12,980 bases of DNA from an uncultured Oscillospiraceae bacterium. GTDB lineage: Bacteria; Bacillota; Clostridia; Oscillospirales; Oscillospiraceae. The notes beneath the pieces are model-generated. The model searched no databases, was not told where the DNA came from, and worked only from the letters and a program-made list of their open reading frames with translations. The position numbers and the translations under genes were made by a program. The DNA is taken from contig CAKUJL010000023.1 of the NCBI GenBank assembly GCA_934661715.1, positions 1-12,980 of the forward strand. Direction: 5' to 3'. Below, in pieces: positions 12,932 through 12,980 of this stretch (position 1 is the first letter of the stretch; every line of letters begins with the position of its first letter).

Positions 12932-12980
12932 TATCAAAATTACGGTTCTTTGCCAAGAAAAGCGTCGAAAACATATGTTT

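Noticed and set aside
12645-12974. Minus-strand frame of 109 codons at the right edge
   Set aside because: It overlaps the truncated plus-strand frame and the TGCAC repeats, has no recognisable domain and an odd composition; it could be a real fragment, but nothing supports it.
1-12980. CRISPR array, rRNA or riboswitch
   Set aside because: No regularly spaced identical repeats with unique spacers, no rRNA-like stretch and no riboswitch aptamer that I recognise were seen.

Overview
The window looks like a chromosomal segment of a high-GC gut-type Firmicute, most likely class Clostridia near Oscillospiraceae/Ruminococcaceae. This rests on strong AGGAGG ribosome binding sites, sigma-A-type promoters with 17-nt spacers, G+C-rich coding DNA, and two families of short G+C-rich palindromic intergenic repeats of a kind I associate with these genomes. 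The assignment is inference; there is no rRNA here to anchor it.

Layout. Positions 1-488 are non-coding: one copy of repeat family R1, a pseudoknot-capable stretch and several hairpins or terminators. An SH3-domain envelope protein (minus, 489-1772) is divergent from a two-gene unit (plus) of a HAD-family phosphatase and a chloramphenicol-acetyltransferase-like enzyme. A complete inverted R1 copy follows. Then comes an Mrp/NBP35-type Fe-S carrier ATPase (plus) with its own promoter, one copy of repeat family R2, and a terminator between convergent genes. A WYL-domain regulator (minus) is divergent from endonuclease IV (nfo, plus), which is followed by an AI-2E-family membrane protein and a second R2 copy.

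The most striking locus is 8217-11302. There a phosphothreonine-binding FHA domain is fused to the N-terminus of a SEDS (FtsW/RodA) glycan polymerase, and this gene overlaps by 4 nt a class B penicillin-binding protein. Together they form a polymerase/transpeptidase pair for cell-wall synthesis with a built-in phospho-signal input. Actinobacteria place separate FHA, rodA, pbpA and Ser/Thr kinase genes side by side; here FHA and SEDS are one polypeptide.

From 11313 onward there is a tRNA-Ser(GGA) with promoter and terminator. Next is a tyrosine recombinase pointing back at the tRNA, the usual signature of an element integrated in a tRNA 3' end. The recombinase keeps its whole catalytic domain but loses its N-terminal part at about 12396-12400. 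At the same point an open frame on the plus strand begins without a start codon, and G+C falls to roughly 35-40%. So 12.4 kb is a junction (rearrangement, insertion or assembly join) between two truncated genes. The last 120 bases carry three 22-bp-spaced TGCAC repeats that could be the end of an insertion sequence.
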